From assembly GCA_964007475.1 (NCBI GenBank), contig OZ023274.1:36231816-36295815 (forward strand): a stretch of 64,000 bases of DNA, read 5' to 3'. The position numbers and the translations under genes are program-made. Numbering within the stretch: the stretch's first letter is position 1; each line of letters starts with the position of its first letter. Under the pieces are notes generated by a model that had not been told where the DNA came from, did no database searches, and saw nothing but the letters and a program-made list of their open reading frames with translations. Positions 60,701 through 64,000 of the stretch are shown piece after piece. The DNA comes from Hybos culiciformis (taxonomy: Eukaryota; Arthropoda; Insecta; Diptera; Hybotidae).

Positions 60701-62951
60701 GTTTCCTTTGGATGCTCTTTTGGTGAATTAAGTTGATCTTTCACTTGCTGAAACTCAACCAATATTGAATTCAGAACACCTGCGCTTACTACTGTAGTTT
60801 CATTTTCCTTTTTTGATTTTAACATTTCTTGAATTTCTATCTTGTATTTATCACGTTCTTCGGATACTATTTTATTTTGTATAACAATCTGTTTAAATTC
60901 CTGAAGAGTTTCTTGTAACAAATTCTGCATTTTTGCGAATTCCTCTTTTGATATAGTAACAGTACTATCTTTTGAAGTTGACGCAACTTTTGCAGAATCT
61001 TCTTGAGTGGGTTCATTATTCGAATTAGCTTCCGTTTCGACCTCCGCGGAGCTCCGCAAACAGACCCATTCACCGTATCGTCGACACCCACACAAGAGTA
61101 GTGGTACCAGCCTTCACAAATACCATCGCATTTAACACCATCTTCGTCAGAAGTCACTTCGGACTTACATACTTTGCATATTTCTTCATCCGCCATCTTG
61201 GCTAGAAACTAATGAACCTCGTAGCAACAAGGGAATAAAATAATGTCGTTAGACGGAAAACTCGTTTGCTTGATCAATACAAATATCAACATCAACCGTC
61301 GAGAAATAAAAACGACGCTCTATTTTCTAATCAAAAAAAATATATTTAATTGTTTTCTATTCTCACAGTCGATTATAATTCTTGAAATAATTGTTGATTT
61401 TATTCCTAAAATCAGAATACAATTTTTTTTATAAAATAATAAAAAATCTAATTTAATTACCCTTGATTTTCAAACAAACGATTTGACTTCCAATTGTTTT
61501 TCTTAATTTTAATTTGAAGCTACTTCAAATTATTTTAATTTAATTTTAAATTCGAATTAGATTTTCCTGCTGCAGGATAAAAAATTTTCTTTTTCCGTTC
61601 GTAACCCTGGAACCTATCTTCGATCTTTACATGGTTTGCAATAGAAAATCATAATTCACTTTGCGTCGTTTCAGTTTGCGTCGTGTTTTTTTGGAACGTA
61701 GCCACGACGCAAAGTGAGGTATTGGTGTAATTTAAACATTGATTTTGAATGCCTTTTTGTTTACATACCTGATGCAGGAAACCTAATGCATGAATGAACT
61801 CATGCATAATAGTTCCCAAGCGAAAACATTTTTTCCCGATATCATTAATGGCCAAATTTAAAATTTGTTTCCCTCCTTGACGTCCTACAGCTGAATGACA
61901 TCCAGTTGACTTACCACTTACAAAAATATAATCATCAGTTTTTTTTTTCTTTAATTGGAAACGAACACATGTTTGTTCCTCAATTTCTTTGAGAGCCGTC
62001 CAAATATGCGCAATATGAGTTTCACCTGAAATATCATTTAAGATTATTTTTCATTATAAAACATTTATAGAATAATAAAACATTTATTGAATAATAAAAT
62101 GTTATGTAGGTGAGTAGGTATACCAAATCATAATACATCATACTTAAATTTTTGCGACACCCGAATGTTTGCAATAGAGGGAGATCGATGGTGTTAATGA
62201 ATTTATGTTAAAATATTCAACTTTTTAAATGTTTTTAATCTTTGTATTAAACAACATAAAAAATAAAAATATATTCATTATTCATAAAAAAATATTGATA
62301 TCTCTAACGTCTAACGTTGTAAAAAACCGCGAATATTTCTCCTCATGTAAAAATTTAACTTATTTATTCAAATTACGTAAATTGTTTAACTTTGAATAAT
62401 CTAGTTTAGTACAAAATAAATCAACTTAATTTAGAATAGTAATTTTGAGTATGTGTAAACCTGAAAACACAATTGGGGCGACGACGACGGCGACAGCGAT
62501 TTTTCATATAAAAAAGTCGCCTCAGTTGTTTCATTCTCATACAAATATATGGTTTTTGACAGTAGCTATCGCTGTCGCCGTCGCTGTCGCCCCAATTGTG
62601 TTTTCACCTTAAAAAATTTTGAATTTTTAAAACTCTAGCTAATTTTTATTATAATATTAATTTAGTTTATTAGACATGTTTTAAAGTCTTACCAAATAAT
62701 TTATCAAATTTAACATTAACAGTATTATTAATCCATTTATATTTTTCAGCTGAATATCCGTTTCTTGCTTTTGGAAAAAGAAATGCATTTTTTTGTTCTG
62801 CACTTAAAATCATATCACCTTGAAAATTATCACCATCTTCATCAGCATTATTGTAAAATTCATTTAAATTAAATAATGGTAATCCCGAAATTTTTTTAAA
62901 TAATAATAATAATAATAAGAACGTTATTAAAATTATTAATTTCATTTTCAT
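54729..62951 (-). CDS. Secreted astacin-family zinc metalloprotease (M12A), gene 3
   Basis: Minus-strand exons are 62951-62693, 62025-61769 and 55022-54729, of 259, 257 and 294 bases, with splice phases identical to gene 1. The start at 62951 gives MKMKLIILITFLLLLLLF, a signal peptide. An upstream in-frame ATG (62990) would add 13 residues. The propeptide has FQGDMIL with the switch Asp. The mature region has HEFIHALGFLH zinc ligands at the end of exon 2 and GSIMHY as the Met-turn in exon 3. Cysteines QTC, TGC, KKC and YNC are conserved. The product is about 269 residues, a minimal single-domain protease with a Gln after the third His like gene 1. All exons are intact although intron 2 is 6.7 kb, nearly all of it a same-strand BEL/Pao element. 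Splicing across it is inferred. Confidence 0.9.
55116..55470 (-). repeat. 3' LTR of the BEL/Pao element
   Basis: On the plus strand it begins TGTCGTTAGACGG and ends TTTTTCCGTT. It matches the right LTR almost throughout, with differences near 55137, 55152, 55281, 55335 and 55387. Confidence 0.95.
55543..59650 (-). pseudogene. BEL/Pao pol (protease, RT, RNase H, integrase), broken
   Basis: Reading the minus strand: ALFDDGSGIT near 59590 is the aspartic protease site. LNNCLLKGPDNLAPLI and KEMFHQIKIRSEDQQ belong to the reverse transcriptase, with the catalytic YVDD near 58300. RNase H (about 57360-57780) keeps VFVDASE, the LELQAA Glu and SDFRTVL. The integrase has HHCC ligands (MHIQNYH then CQIC, about 56650-56770), catalytic Asp in GIDAF (~56553) and SDNG (~56367), and Glu in GARERLIG (~56210). 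A C-terminal domain with IVLLIEPNEPRVMWRKGKV follows. Disruptions lie at the A run near 59640, 58796, about 58540, about 58400, 58230, 57360, 56301, about 56245, about 56120 and about 55760. It cannot encode a working polyprotein. Confidence 0.9.
59629..61196 (-). pseudogene. BEL/Pao gag with N-terminal PHD-like finger, broken
   Basis: Translation would start at 61196 with MADEEICKVCKSEV and form a PHD-type zinc finger (CKVC, then CDGIC, then WYHYSC, then WVCLR). A one-base frameshift near 61075 moves into the main gag frame (to 59980), which has a coiled coil and the conserved LPDFNGEISKWAGFITIYEE-type capsid segment. That frame ends at a TAA (59980-59982) in the middle of the first zinc knuckle (CYYCE then QHSMKNC). 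The knuckles LCSCCLLTGDHDFKNC and KRKCIINNCEKFHHKLLH follow. PHD-like fingers are known in some insect retroelement gag proteins. Their role may be chromatin or RNA contact. Confidence 0.88.
61244..61599 (-). repeat. 5' LTR of the BEL/Pao element
   Basis: Same boundaries as the left LTR (TGTCGTTAGACGG to TTTTTCCGTT on the plus strand). The first gag codon lies 47 bases into the interior, with a short leader containing a TTATTTTATTCCC primer-site region that I could not match to a tRNA. Confidence 0.95.
61656..61717. repeat. 14-bp perfect inverted repeat in astacin intron 2
   Basis: TCACTTTGCGTCGT at 61656-61669 is matched in inverse at 61704-61717 with a 34-base loop that holds another TTTGCGTCGTG copy. 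It lies about 50 bases inside intron 2 from the exon 2 donor. It may be a MITE remnant. Confidence 0.5.
62463..62605. mobile_element. 143-bp GC-rich MITE in astacin intron 1
   Basis: Terminal inverted repeats of about 38 bases begin GAAAACACAATTGGGGCGAC and continue with GACGGCGACAGCGAT, with one or two mismatches. A 4-bp ACCT flanks both sides (62459-62462 and 62606-62609). The GC-rich arms stand out strongly from the AT-rich intron. No coding capacity. Confidence 0.85.
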
Positions 62952-64000
62952 TTTAATATTATTATAAACATTTATGTAACTATTAACCACATTTACGTTG
63001 TACCAATGTTGACGCGGAAATAATGCAAATTTTTGGTTAGCATATTATAATATGAAAAGTAGCAAAACAAATAAATATATATAAAATATACATTTAGGTT
63101 CACACATAAAAATATATTTATATTTATAATAAAGCTAATAAAAAAAATTTGTTATAACCTATATAGGTATAACATCAATAAACTTTTTTATAACAGAATT
63201 GAAAGTGAAATTTAATTATTGCAAATAAATTATTAAACTTAAATGCTTAAAATTTGTTAAGTTAACTTCATAGTTTCAAAATTTAATTCAAATATAAAAA
63301 ATTAGCATAGAAATATAATGTTGATATACATCTCTGTATAGTTAAAGAATGTAAATATGTAGTACTTTGATTGGAATAAAATCTTTTGATTATAATTTAT
63401 AATATAATGTAAAATATGTATTTCAAAAATATTGTGGACAATATACTTTTTTCAATGCAGTTATTTTACTCTTCAATTTCATATTTAAGCGATTTAAAAC
63501 TCACTTATTTTTGAGTTTTGATTACTTTAATTTGCTATCTAATTCTTTCAATTTTTCTGACGATGACGACGATCAGATTTCGGAAACATACAGGATGTAG
63601 ATGTAATACAAGTATTACATCCAATTAAGATTTTTCGATTTTCAGAAGTGGCCGCAGTTCAACATTTACAAATAGGAAAGCATACTTAATATCAATTTAT
63701 CCGTTTTTAACATTTTTTTTAACATAATGAAAAATAGTGCAAATATTCTTTTCGCGAAAAAAAAACTCAAAATAATCAGTCTAAGTGAAAATAACATTCT
63801 TTCTAAAAGTAAAAGGTTCGATATATTATGCAAAAAAGGTTTTTAGAAATATTTATTTATTTATAATTTATACGGATGAGTATTTAATTTAAAAAACTTT
63901 CAAACTAAACAATATCTTGTTATTTGACAAAAAAAAATTTCCTTGCGTCAAGGTCTTCAATTAATAATATAACTACAAGATTAAAATTACATGATTCTTG
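62952..64000. other. 5' flank of astacin gene 3, AT-rich
   Basis: No coding sequence recognised. A small hairpin ATGTAATAC-AAG-TATTACAT lies at about 63600-63620. No GATA pair like that of gene 1 was seen close to the start codon. Confidence 0.5.

Larger units (their letters stand above)
55116..61599 (-). mobile_element. BEL/Pao LTR retrotransposon in an astacin intron
   Basis: Two LTRs of 355-356 bases (55116-55470 and 61244-61599) enclose gag and pol on the minus strand. Order is PHD-like finger, gag, zinc knuckles, protease, reverse transcriptase, RNase H and integrase, which is the BEL/Pao order with no env. A purine-rich tract (GAGAAAAGGAAGCGGAAAC on the minus strand) precedes the left (3') LTR. 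The LTRs differ by about seven or eight bases, so insertion is fairly recent, yet the coding region has many stops and frameshifts. No target duplication is visible: the flanks read ATAAT on the left and CGTAA on the right. Confidence 0.93.

Overview
This is an AT-rich (roughly three quarters A+T by eye) animal nuclear window, almost certainly from an insect. The evidence is intron-bearing genes with GT/AG splice sites, a LIM-homeodomain gene of the Lmx1 class, secreted astacin metalloproteases with short introns, and insect-type transposons (BEL/Pao, hAT, many MITEs). The order cannot be assigned from sequence alone. Nothing prokaryotic is present.

Layout. 1-28.5 kb is gene-poor and holds no convincing host coding sequence. 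It carries a 1.7-kb foldback element (9044-10731), a 1.27-kb TA-flanked element containing a 5S rRNA-like insert with an A-rich tail (19578-20842), a near-perfect palindrome (22470-22743) and a 339-bp hAT MITE with a perfect 8-bp target duplication (23827-24165). 28.6-33.3 kb holds a broken intronless copy of a SETD2/Set2-type histone methyltransferase, itself split by a second hAT MITE, then a tRNA-Tyr-like sequence and a ~105-bp tandem array interrupted by a small gag-bearing retroelement. 35.5-38.3 kb is the Lmx1-like gene (five visible coding exons, plus strand), with a decayed hAT transposon about 430 bp past its stop codon.

45.8-63 kb is an astacin cluster. There is an intact plus-strand gene (45812-46857), an adjacent plus-strand pseudogene copy that lost its TATA box and part of the active site (47850-50012), and an intact minus-strand gene (54729-62951) whose second intron is swollen by a 6.5-kb BEL/Pao retrotransposon. 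The space between them carries tRNA-like SINE heads in inverted orientation, a hAT-like element and a 735-bp MITE whose inner hairpin arms match at 135 of 136 bases.

How the genes work together. Lmx1 is a developmental transcription factor with no evident link to its neighbours. The astacins share intron positions, intron phases and cysteine pattern, so they are a local duplication family of secreted zinc proteases. The intact plus-strand copy has paired GATA-type sites just upstream of a TATA box, which would fit gut expression. No wholly new multi-gene system was found. The most unusual material is the set of long inverted repeats and RNA-gene-derived repeats.
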